Assembly: GCA_902760805.1 (NCBI GenBank)
Contig: CACWHY010000008.1
Location: 1 to 64,000, forward strand
DNA from: Ruminococcus flavefaciens
GTDB taxonomy: Bacteria > Bacillota > Clostridia > Oscillospirales > Ruminococcaceae
Reading direction: 5' to 3'
DNA length: 64,000 nt
Shown: one piece after another, positions 54,006 through 61,451 of the stretch
Numbering within the stretch: position 1 is the stretch's first letter
How the letters are laid out: each line of letters begins with the position of its first letter
Notes under the pieces: generated by a model
Told to the model about the DNA's origin: nothing
What the model saw: the letters and a program-made list of their open reading frames with translations, nothing else
The model's database searches: none
Translations under genes and position numbers: made by a program

Positions 54006-56903
54006 TTATCCCACAATGACTTTAGCGGTCACTGTTTTATAGCAGTCAGCCAGCTCAGCGCTGTCGCTGAGGTTTATGACAGGGTCTCCGTTCCCATCGA
54101 AGACCACTCTTTTGATGCGGGTGTGGCGGCAGGGATCGTAAAGCGGATCCTTGTTGTAGGTGCCGCAGCTCTGAGAAGCATGGCTCTCCGGCCTTGCGTG
54201 GTAGATGATCAGCAGGTCGCCGTGCTCGTCAGTGACGAAGCTGTTGTGTCCCGGACCGGAAGGCCCGTCAAGGTCGGCAGTTTTCAGCACCGGCCGATCC
54301 AGCTTCTTCCAGCTGGAAACGTCCATCAGGTCGGCGTTCTCGTCAGCCTCCAGCCGTCCCACGCAGTATTCCGAGCCCGTGCCCGATGCCGAGAAGAAAA
54401 CGTACACCTTTCCGTTAGCCTTCATGACAGCCGGACCTTCGTTCACACGGTTGTTCACCAGCTCCCAGGAGTATTCCGGCTTGGTGAGAAGAATAGGCTT
54501 GCTTGTGAGCTTCCAGGGCTGAGCCGGGTCGATCTCCGCCATAAACAGGGAAGAGTCGCCCTTGATCTCCGCCCAGATCACATAGTGCTTGCCGTTGTGC
54601 TCGAAGTAGGTCATATCCAGCGAGAAATTGGCGAAGGACTCGCTGTCCCCGGAGGAGGCCTGCATCTGGCCGCATTCCGTCCAATTCCCCGTCCATGGGT
54701 CGCCGTCGCACTTGAGCACATAAGGCCTTATGGCCCAGATGTTGTCGCTGGCGCCGGCTGCGAAGAACATATACCAATAGCCGCCGATCTGGTGCATTTC
54801 GGGAGCCCAGATGTGCTTGGCCATAATGCCGGAGGAATGAGCCTTCCAGATCGTTTTTTCCTCCGCCTGAGCAAGTCCCGCAACGGTGTCGCTGCGCCGG
54901 AGAATGATCCTGTCGTAGCCCTTGTCCACGCTGCCGTAGGCCGGATATGAGGCCGTGAAGTAGTAATACATACCGTCAGTTGTGATGAAGGGGTCGGCTC
55001 TCTCCTGGATGAATGGGTCAGAGTAGATGTCCCCGGAGGAGTGGAGCTTTCCGTGGATCGTGTAGGTGCCGGGCTTTGAGGTGTCGATGCCGTAGACCTC
55101 GTCCATATCCCAATCCACGCTCATCTCAGCTCTTCCTCCGTCGGAGTAGAGGGCAGTGACCTTGCCGGGGTGAATGGACTTCACGCCGATGTTAGCGTGA
55201 ACAGTTTTCGGCTCGATACCGATATTCACGGCGGTGAGCCCGTCGGAGGGATAGGCGTTCACCAGAGCCGTATACTGGTCGGCATTTATGGGGATAACAT
55301 AGCCGTGACGAGGGGTGAAGTCGAAGCTGTAGCTGTCCCGTCCGACAGTGGTGAAGCTCTCAAGGTTGCCGGTCTCCTGCATAACGTAGTAGCCGTTGCC
55401 GTAAGCGTCGGACATCATCAGCCACTTGTCCTGACCGATCAGCTTGTAGATATTGGGGCCTTCCACGCCGATATTTCCCTCAGAGACCTGCCTGATCTCC
55501 TCATAAGGGCCTGAGGCGTGCTCCGCCTTAGCCAGATAGATCCGCTTGTTAGTCTCGTTCTTGTAGTACATATAGTAGGTGCCGTTCTCGAAAATTATAT
55601 CGGAGTCGATAGCATCGTTGCCGTTTTTCGGAGCAAACAGCAGGGTCGGCGCCGTATCCAGAGTTTTCAGGTCCTTGCTGTAAGCGCAGTACATGATCGT
55701 TCTGTCGTCAGTTCCGGGAACTCTGGCCGCAAAGTAGATCATGTAGCTCTGCTTTTCGGGGTCGTAGATAGCCTGAGGCGCCCAAGCCCTGTCCGCATTC
55801 ATCATGTTGGGGAACTTGTTGGCGATCTCGATAAGCGACTCATCAAACCAGTGTACCAGATCGGTGGACTTGGCGGAGATCAAATTCCGGTTGCTGTTCC
55901 AGCCCAGTAAGGACTTCATGTCAGTTGCCAGAAGGTGATACAGGCCGTCCTCTCCTTTAAAGATGTAGGGATCCCTGATACACTCAGTTCCCACGGAGGA
56001 CTTCCAGACGGCTTTTCCTCCGGCCAGAGCCTTGAAATGGTAACCGTCCAGGCTGACAGCGTAGGACAGCCGCTCCTGCTCGGGGGCATTGCCCAGGAAA
56101 TATGCGAAAAGATAGGCCACATCGGGCTTTTCGCAGGGGATACTGCACCAGGGCTCCATATGGGTCTCCTTTCCCAGGAGGAAGTCAGTGATCAAGGCCA
56201 GATCCTTGCTGCTGCACAGGCCGTCGCCGTTCATGTCAGCGATAGCGGAGGCGCTGCTGTCGAAGCCCTGTTCAAGTCCGGTCTGCATCATGATCCGGTC
56301 GAAAACGTCTATTTTCCCGTCCAGGGTAAGGTCGCCCCGGAGGAATTTGTACTGACCGTCTGCCGGTCTTATGTAGAATTTCTGACCCTCGCCGCCCCAG
56401 TAGTCCCACTGGTCGATGTTGGCGCCGTTTTCGTAGCTGATGTCGTAAACGTCCAGGGCGGTCTTTCCGGAGCACTCCGCCGTGATGTAGTAAGCATCGT
56501 CAGTGCGGTGGAGGATGAAATGCTGAGCAGGCGAGTCCTCATAGTCCGAGAGGAAGATATTCCGGCCGTTTTGACTGTCGCCCCCCTCCACCGTGAGAGC
56601 CTGACCGGTCTGTGCGGAGAGGATAGCACAGCTTCCGTTTCCCGTGCTGATGATCCTCCAGCGCTGAGAGGATCCCGCCATGTCCTCCCACTGGATCACG
56701 TTATCCTGATCTGCCGTGATGAGCTTTCCGCTGAGCCTTACCATAATGGTATACTCAGCCCCGGACAGCACATCGCCGAAGCTGTCGGCCAGCGGTATGC
56801 TCACCGGCTGGTCTTTTTGCGGAGCAGCCTGAGCTGGCGGAGCGCCGGACAAGGCCACTCCGGCTGCAACAGCAGCTGCTGCCAGATGTCTTTTTATATC
56901 CAT
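54006..56903 (-). CDS. Cellulosomal double GH43 enzyme with ricin-type module and internal dockerin
   Basis: 965 aa from the ATG at 56903 (AGAGG 8 nt upstream). Signal peptide 1-27, ricin-type/CBM13-like module 45-180 (QRWRI, QKFYI), dockerin 187-245 (GDLTLDGKIDVFD, DMNGDGLCSSKDL), first GH43 propeller about 262-560 (CIRDPYIFKG, WAPQAIYD, DAIDSDIIFENG), a linker beta-region, second GH43 about 645-940 (ADPFITTDG, HIWAPEMHQ, NEGPAVMKANG). GH43 includes arabinofuranosidases and exo-beta-1,3-galactanases. A tandem pair with CBM13 suggests arabinan or arabinogalactan side chains. The central dockerin is unusual. Confidence 0.9.
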   Translation of the reverse strand: MDIKRHLAAAAVAAGVALSGAPPAQAAPQKDQPVSIPLADSFGDVLSGAEYTIMVRLSGKLITADQDNVIQWEDMAGSSQRWRIISTGNGSCAILSAQTGQALTVEGGDSQNGRNIFLSDYEDSPAQHFILHRTDDAYYITAECSGKTALDVYDISYENGANIDQWDYWGGEGQKFYIRPADGQYKFLRGDLTLDGKIDVFDRIMMQTGLEQGFDSSASAIADMNGDGLCSSKDLALITDFLLGKETHMEPWCSIPCEKPDVAYLFAYFLGNAPEQERLSYAVSLDGYHFKALAGGKAVWKSSVGTECIRDPYIFKGEDGLYHLLATDMKSLLGWNSNRNLISAKSTDLVHWFDESLIEIANKFPNMMNADRAWAPQAIYDPEKQSYMIYFAARVPGTDDRTIMYCAYSKDLKTLDTAPTLLFAPKNGNDAIDSDIIFENGTYYMYYKNETNKRIYLAKAEHASGPYEEIRQVSEGNIGVEGPNIYKLIGQDKWLMMSDAYGNGYYVMQETGNLESFTTVGRDSYSFDFTPRHGYVIPINADQYTALVNAYPSDGLTAVNIGIEPKTVHANIGVKSIHPGKVTALYSDGGRAEMSVDWDMDEVYGIDTSKPGTYTIHGKLHSSGDIYSDPFIQERADPFITTDGMYYYFTASYPAYGSVDKGYDRIILRRSDTVAGLAQAEEKTIWKAHSSGIMAKHIWAPEMHQIGGYWYMFFAAGASDNIWAIRPYVLKCDGDPWTGNWTECGQMQASSGDSESFANFSLDMTYFEHNGKHYVIWAEIKGDSSLFMAEIDPAQPWKLTSKPILLTKPEYSWELVNNRVNEGPAVMKANGKVYVFFSASGTGSEYCVGRLEADENADLMDVSSWKKLDRPVLKTADLDGPSGPGHNSFVTDEHGDLLIIYHARPESHASQSCGTYNKDPLYDPCRHTRIKRVVFDGNGDPVINLSDSAELADCYKTVTAKVIVG

Positions 56904-56966
56904 ACCCAAAACCTCTTCCCGGTGGTCTGCAAAGGGGACAGACCTGCCGTATATTTATTCAGTTTA

Positions 56967-56995
56967 ATGATAACACACATTCACAAAAAATTCAA
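56967..56995 (-). promoter_or_regulatory. Sigma-A promoter of the GH43-GH30 operon
   Basis: Minus-strand TTGAAT (56995-56990), 17 nt, TATCAT (56972-56967), with a leader of about 55 nt. Confidence 0.7.
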
Positions 56996-57043
56996 CATCT
57001 TTTTAACAGAAATTGGTGGACTTTTTGCATTTTCTTGATATGA

Positions 57044-57072
57044 AATAAAAAAAGGACGGCCAAAAGCCGTCC
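57044..57072 (-). terminator. Intrinsic terminator after the histidine kinase gene
   Basis: GGACGGC - TTTTG - GCCGTCC hairpin beginning right after the stop codon, followed by TTTTTTTATTT on the minus strand. Confidence 0.85.
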
Positions 57073-58380
57073 CTAGATCTGATCGGGTATCCTGAAATCC
57101 ACCTCAAGGCGGAAAACTCCGCCCTTGGCCTCTGCTGAAAGCGAGCCGTCCAGCTCCCGGACAGCCCTCTTCATATTCCTCATGCCGAAGCCGTGATTTT
57201 TCTTGTCCGGCTTTGAGGTGGAGCCGGTCTCGGCAACAGTGCCGCAGGGATTAGTGACCGTGATCATCTGCACGCCGCCCCTAACTCCGCAGTGAATAGA
57301 GATCCGCTTTTCGGCCTCGCCCTCATATCGGCAGCAGGCCTCAACAGCGTTGTCAACAGCGTTGAAAAGTATCGTGCAAAGGCTGAGGATCGGTATATCC
57401 TCGCTGATGACACCGCTGTACTCAAGGGTGCAGCCTTGCTCCGCAGCGAGGGCAGCTTTGCTGTTGAGGATAGCGTCGGCGAAATCGTTTCCGCTCTTGA
57501 TAGTGTCGGTGCGGAAGGGCGAGCCCTCGATCATAGCGTGGAGGTACTCCACAGCCTCGTCGGTCTTTTTCTTTTTCAGCAGAGCGTTAAGGCACTGCAA
57601 GTGGTTTTTGTAGTCGTGGCGGAAGCTCCTGATCTCGTTGGCCATTAGGCCGGACTTTTTGTAGTATTCCGCCTGAGAGAGCATCTGCCCCGACAGGATC
57701 TCAGAGGTCTGCTTGTACTGCATTGCTGAGAAGAACATTTTCAGCATATAGATCACAGTCAGGCAGGAGAGTATGATCAGGAAGATCACCAGTATGATGA
57801 TCATGGGAGCTCTCACTGAAGAGGGGATAAAAACTGCGGAAACAAAGGCGCTCAGCAGGCTCAGCAGGAAAACCAGCGCCAGAGCAACTGCTGCGATACT
57901 CCTTGGCAGAGAGCCGATGTAGGTAGCAAGGCTGATCTTCTGGCGCCTGCGCATTTTGAGCAGCACCAGCAGGAAGGCCGCATCAAACACCAGCGACACG
58001 ATCTTTGCCGGGAGCATACTGTCGTCCCGGACGCCGAACAGCTTAAGCAGCAGCGCCGTCAGCGAGGACAGCAGCGAGTCTGACATAAGGAACATCACCG
58101 AGCAGTAGATGGCCTTCATTTTTTCCTTTTTACAGACCAGTATTATGGCCAGGAACAGCACGGCGTACATTGCGGCGAAGGTCAGGATCCTCACCTTCAG
58201 CGGCAGTCCGTCAAAGTAAAACAGGCAGGACAGCGCCCCGTAGGGCACAAGGAGCAGCAGGCTCACTTTTTTTATTTTTTCCGGGAAGTGTATTGCAGCC
58301 GCTATCCCCATGATGTCGAAGCCGTAGAGGATATGTGCTGTCACCGACACTATAGCCGGAAGTCTTTCAAGTAGCGTCAT
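57073..58380 (-). CDS. AgrC-like (GHKL family) sensor histidine kinase
   Basis: 435 aa. About six N-terminal transmembrane helices (1-215) form the sensor. The phospho-acceptor region is SFRHDYKNHLQCLNALL, the HPK10 type of AgrC and related peptide sensors. The GHKL ATPase shows LFNAVDNAVEACCR (N box) and HGFGMRNMKRAVRELDG (G box). It is expected to pass phosphate to the LytTR regulator whose gene overlaps its start by 14 nt. The ligand is unknown; no agrB or agrD gene is visible. Confidence 0.92.
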   Translation of the reverse strand: MTLLERLPAIVSVTAHILYGFDIMGIAAAIHFPEKIKKVSLLLLVPYGALSCLFYFDGLPLKVRILTFAAMYAVLFLAIILVCKKEKMKAIYCSVMFLMSDSLLSSLTALLLKLFGVRDDSMLPAKIVSLVFDAAFLLVLLKMRRRQKISLATYIGSLPRSIAAVALALVFLLSLLSAFVSAVFIPSSVRAPMIIILVIFLIILSCLTVIYMLKMFFSAMQYKQTSEILSGQMLSQAEYYKKSGLMANEIRSFRHDYKNHLQCLNALLKKKKTDEAVEYLHAMIEGSPFRTDTIKSGNDFADAILNSKAALAAEQGCTLEYSGVISEDIPILSLCTILFNAVDNAVEACCRYEGEAEKRISIHCGVRGGVQMITVTNPCGTVAETGSTSKPDKKNHGFGMRNMKRAVRELDGSLSAEAKGGVFRLEVDFRIPDQI

Positions 58381-59077
58381 TTTTTCTCAAAAAGGCGAAA
58401 TATCGGCTTTGGAAGTCCTTGAACCTGCCTCGTGAGATAAGGGCACGGTGGCCGTTTTTCAGCAGGATCTCAGACTTGGTGTAGGAGGCTATCTGGTCCA
58501 TGTTCACCAGGAATGAGCGGTTTGTCCGGCAGAAGCGAGCCGGGTCCAGAGCGTTTTGCAGGGAGGAAATGCTGTTCATGTAGCGATAGGCGCAGTCACC
58601 GGCGGTAACGATCGAGTAAACGTTGTCGGCCTGAGCGTAGATTATTTCACGCTCAAGCACGGAAACATTCCTGTCGCCGTCCATATCTCTGAGGAGGATC
58701 CTGCGCAGGTCAGACATCTCCTTCACGGCAGAGTCCAGCGCCTCAAAGAGCTTATCCTTTTCCACGGGCTTGACCAAAAAGCGGAAGATATTGTACTTGA
58801 TGCTCTCGAAAACAATATCGGGATAGCTGCTTGCGAAGATGATCCTTGCAGACTGAGACCGAGCCCTGATCTCCTTGATCGTGTCGATGCCGTTGATCCC
58901 GTCCATCATATAGTCCAGGATGATCACATCGAAGCTCCTATCTGAGCCAAGCAGCTCCTTTCCGCTTGAAAAAGTGCAGTATTCCACGGGGACGCCGCTT
59001 TCGGCAGAATACAGCCTTATGAGCTGGACGAGGCGTTCCCGGAAGATCCTTTCGTCATCGCAAATCGCAATAATCAT
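58367..59077 (-). CDS. LytTR-family response regulator (AgrA-like)
   Basis: 236 aa from the ATG at 59077 with AGGAG 7 nt upstream; the frame is open earlier without a ribosome site. Receiver domain with acidic pair ICDDE, phospho-Asp in VIILDYMMDGINGIDTI and Lys in FLVKPVEKDKL. The LytTR DNA-binding domain (about 135-236) shows IIYAQADNVYSIV, FCRTNRSFLVNMDQI and LKNGHRALISRGRFKDFQ. Such regulators bind pairs of direct repeats near -35 boxes, as found at 59261-59310. Confidence 0.94.
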   Translation of the reverse strand: MIIAICDDERIFRERLVQLIRLYSAESGVPVEYCTFSSGKELLGSDRSFDVIILDYMMDGINGIDTIKEIRARSQSARIIFASSYPDIVFESIKYNIFRFLVKPVEKDKLFEALDSAVKEMSDLRRILLRDMDGDRNVSVLEREIIYAQADNVYSIVTAGDCAYRYMNSISSLQNALDPARFCRTNRSFLVNMDQIASYTKSEILLKNGHRALISRGRFKDFQSRYFAFLRKNDAT

Positions 59078-59222
59078 ATATCTACTCCTGAAGAATTGTA
59101 AGGTAAAAAAGTGCAGTGTGAAGTGCATAATGTATGCCGCAGCAGTCCTGCGGCATGGGAATGATAAAAAAACTGTTATGAAAGTTAAATAATTAGCAAT
59201 TTCAAAAAACGTCAACATTCAT

Positions 59223-59251
59223 ATTATAGCATTTTCTTGCTCTCATGTCAA
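59223..59251 (-). promoter_or_regulatory. Sigma-A promoter of the two-component operon
   Basis: Minus-strand TTGACA (59251-59246), 17 nt, TATAAT (59228-59223): consensus. The leader of about 140 nt contains no obvious gene. Confidence 0.88.
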
Positions 59252-59260
59252 GAAAAAGGA

Positions 59261-59310
59261 CCGTTCACAAAAAATAAGTACCGCTCACAAAAAATCCGTT
59301 TACAAAAAAA
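59261..59310 (+). promoter_or_regulatory. Three direct repeats, probable LytTR binding sites
   Basis: CCGTTCACAAAAAAT (59261), CCGCTCACAAAAAAT (59281) and CCGTTTACAAAAAAA (59296). The first two are 20 bp apart, two helical turns, the usual LytTR geometry. The third overlaps the -35 box of the rightward promoter. Confidence 0.78.
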
Positions 59311-59326
59311 GGGATAATGATATAAT
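59299..59326 (+). promoter_or_regulatory. Promoter of the biosynthetic cluster
   Basis: TTTACA (59299-59304), 16 nt, TATAAT (59321-59326). The sub-optimal spacer and overlapping repeats fit an activator-dependent promoter. Confidence 0.8.
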
Positions 59327-59362
59327 GGTAAAGGTAAAAATCAAAGAAAGAGAGAATATGCA

Positions 59363-59404
59363 ATGATCTGGGATATTTTAAGATCGCTGTTTGGGAGGCC
59401 CTAA
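59363..59404 (+). CDS. 13-codon leader ORF
   Basis: MIWDILRSLFGRP then TAA. An AG-rich ribosome site (AAAGAGAG) lies about 8 nt upstream. A two-codon ORF (ATG CAA TGA, 59358) overlaps its start. Its stop lies 2 nt before a sequence complementary to the next gene's ribosome site. It may be a regulatory leader peptide or a small signal peptide. Confidence 0.5.
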   Translation: MIWDILRSLFGRP

Positions 59405-59406
59405 GG

Positions 59407-59449
59407 CCTTCCTTCCGCATCGTGCGGAGAATACCAAAGCAAAGGAAGG
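59407..59449 (+). promoter_or_regulatory. Possible translational attenuator hiding the ribosome site
   Basis: CCTTCCTT (59407-59414) is exactly complementary to AAGGAAGG (59442-59449), the ribosome site of the next gene. Between them CCGCA-TCG-TGCGG forms a small hairpin (59415-59427). Ribosomes at the leader-ORF stop would cover the first strand and free the site. Confidence 0.55.
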
Positions 59450-60736
59450 ATGATCACGATCAGAAAGCACGCATTTTTTATCCCCACCACACGTCAGTGC
59501 AGCGCCCCTGTTGAGAGCGCTCTGGAGGAGATAAGCCAGTATCAGCTGGAGGAGGACGAAAGTGTAGATTTTGTTCTTCTTGAGCAAAACCGAGACAAGA
59601 TCTCTGCCGCCAATGGCAGGGCTCTCAAGGAATACCAGAAGCAGTACCCCAACATCCATATGTACCACATCTATGCCGAGGACATCGACAGCTTCTGCGT
59701 AAAATACCTGGTGAAGACAAGGAATATGGATCCGGAGGAGGCCGCTGAGTGTTTCAGCAGCGTTTACTCATATGGCATGACATATAACCGGATCTTCATC
59801 ATCGCAGCTCTTCTGGGAGCTGATTACATACACCGCCGGGATTCCGACGTATACACTCAGCACATCGACGGAGTGAATTTGAGTCCCTTTGAAATGGAGA
59901 TGAAGTACCTGGGCAAGCCCCTGAGCAGCGTTTCCAAAAAGCTCAGCGATGACGACAGCATGGTCTACATGGTGGGAGGAGCCTACCGTGGGAATTGGCC
60001 GATCAGCTATCAGGACATCGCCGCAAAGGACCTGAGCATCGTCTACAAGCTGATCAAAAACGGCCGCCCGGAGGAGTCCGACGCCCAGATCGTAGATTTC
60101 GTCCAGAAAAAGATGATCAAGGGCTGCTCAGAGGTCTACAAGAAGGACAAGGTGGAGCACTACTCCAAGGATATGGTGGAGGTGGGCTCGCAGGCTATAT
60201 ATAAGGTATTCCAGTACCTGCCCATACCCCCGGCAGAGCAGACCTCAGGCCTTGACTACATGATAAACTTCATGCTTGAGTGCTCAGACAGCCCCATTGT
60301 CTATCACAACCGCCGTGTCCACCACGTCTACACCGACGAGCGCCAGGAGCACAGGTGGAACGAAAAATACCACATCGGCCTTGCGGAGTACCGTGCATGG
60401 TACCCGGTGAACAAGAAGCTGAAGGACGTTTTCTCCGGAAGTCAGGAGAAGGATTACGCAACGATCTCCATGACCATGGCCGAGGAGCTTGACCACATCG
60501 ACTGGAACGGTATCCGCTCACAGCAGACAGAGATGCTCCACCGTATGTCAGAGCTTTACAAGGAGAGCGGCAACGATAACTATATCGGTGCAGCCGGCGT
60601 TATCGAGGACAACATAGACAACATCATCGACAAGGTAAAAGACAGCGTAAGCGCATATAAGACTCTGCTGATCAATTGGGCTCCTCTCATGGAGTACGCC
60701 TCAAAGAGCTCAGTGAAGAGCGTTTGCAGAGCATGA
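59450..60736 (+). CDS. Glycosyltransferase-like protein of unknown specificity
   Basis: 428 aa, soluble, no signal peptide. The start MITIRKHAFFIPTTRQCSAPVESAL and IFIIAALLGADYIHRRDSDVYTQ, with a D-x-D, suggest a GT-A fold enzyme that uses a nucleotide sugar and metal. RRVHHVYTDERQEHRWNEKYHIGLAEYRAW is a conserved-looking block. The helical C-third is unassigned. It may belong to a DUF family (DUF6271 comes to mind, unverified). First gene of the cluster, followed 13 nt later by the kinase-like gene. Confidence 0.65.
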   Translation: MITIRKHAFFIPTTRQCSAPVESALEEISQYQLEEDESVDFVLLEQNRDKISAANGRALKEYQKQYPNIHMYHIYAEDIDSFCVKYLVKTRNMDPEEAAECFSSVYSYGMTYNRIFIIAALLGADYIHRRDSDVYTQHIDGVNLSPFEMEMKYLGKPLSSVSKKLSDDDSMVYMVGGAYRGNWPISYQDIAAKDLSIVYKLIKNGRPEESDAQIVDFVQKKMIKGCSEVYKKDKVEHYSKDMVEVGSQAIYKVFQYLPIPPAEQTSGLDYMINFMLECSDSPIVYHNRRVHHVYTDERQEHRWNEKYHIGLAEYRAWYPVNKKLKDVFSGSQEKDYATISMTMAEELDHIDWNGIRSQQTEMLHRMSELYKESGNDNYIGAAGVIEDNIDNIIDKVKDSVSAYKTLLINWAPLMEYASKSSVKSVCRA

Positions 60737-60749
60737 AAGGAAGGAATCA

Positions 60750-61448
60750 ATGAAAGGATTTATCGACTATAACATCGACTACGTTATCAAATTCGGCGGC
60801 AGTATCCTGGAGGACTTCGAGGCCTGCCAGAAGACCGTAAAGGCGATCTCACAGCTGCCTGCACTGGGCGTGAAGGTGCTTGTTGTGCCCGGCGGCGGCC
60901 CCACAGACAACACTATCGAGCGCCTTGACAAGACAGCTCACTTCGTGCCCTTCACCCACCACAAGGCCTGCGCCCGTGCTCAGGACCAGACCGGCCTTAT
61001 GATCTGTGACCCGGTATTCGGCGACACCTTCACTCCCTGCCAGACCTTCGAGGAGGTCAACGAGGCAACTGCTGCGGGGAAGGTGCCTGTGCTGCTGCCC
61101 TCCTACACGATCTTCGCCTGCGACCCCTTCGAGCGCTGCTGGGAGATCACCTCTGACGCAATGGCAGCCTGGTACAGCTGGTTCGTACACAGCAAGAACA
61201 TCATCATCATCACCAACGTTGACGGAGTTTACCCCTCCGACAAGATCGGCCAGGAGGGAGCTCTGATCACTGAGATCTCGGCAACCGATCTTATGAAGTA
61301 CGGCCACAACGCCGTTGACGCCTGCACAGCGCCCTTCTTGAAGGAAAACGGCATCAACTGCTGGATCGTGAATGGAAGCTCCCCCGAGCGTATCATCGAC
61401 ATCGTTCAGGGCAAGAAGACCATCGGCACCTTCATCAAGGGAGAGTGA
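60750..61448 (+). CDS. Amino-acid-kinase-fold protein (uridylate kinase/carbamate kinase-like)
   Basis: 232 aa. YVIKFGGSILEDFEAC holds the phosphate-binding K-F-G-G-S motif, VLVVPGGGPTDNTI the second glycine loop, EITSDAMAAWYSW the substrate-side SDA motif and IITNVDGVYPSDK the NVDGVY motif of the family. The family phosphorylates carboxylates, phosphates or carbamate (aspartate, glutamate, UMP, isopentenyl phosphate, fosfomycin). The substrate here cannot be told. AAAGGAAGG precedes the ATG. Confidence 0.82.
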   Translation: MKGFIDYNIDYVIKFGGSILEDFEACQKTVKAISQLPALGVKVLVVPGGGPTDNTIERLDKTAHFVPFTHHKACARAQDQTGLMICDPVFGDTFTPCQTFEEVNEATAAGKVPVLLPSYTIFACDPFERCWEITSDAMAAWYSWFVHSKNIIIITNVDGVYPSDKIGQEGALITEISATDLMKYGHNAVDACTAPFLKENGINCWIVNGSSPERIIDIVQGKKTIGTFIKGE

Positions 61449-61451
61449 GCC

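Noticed and set aside
54123-54950. 275-codon plus-strand ORF
   Set aside because: Antisense shadow of the second GH43 domain.
55935-57038. 367-codon plus-strand ORF
   Set aside because: Antisense to the GH43 gene. The minus frame has signal peptide, dockerin and catalytic motifs.
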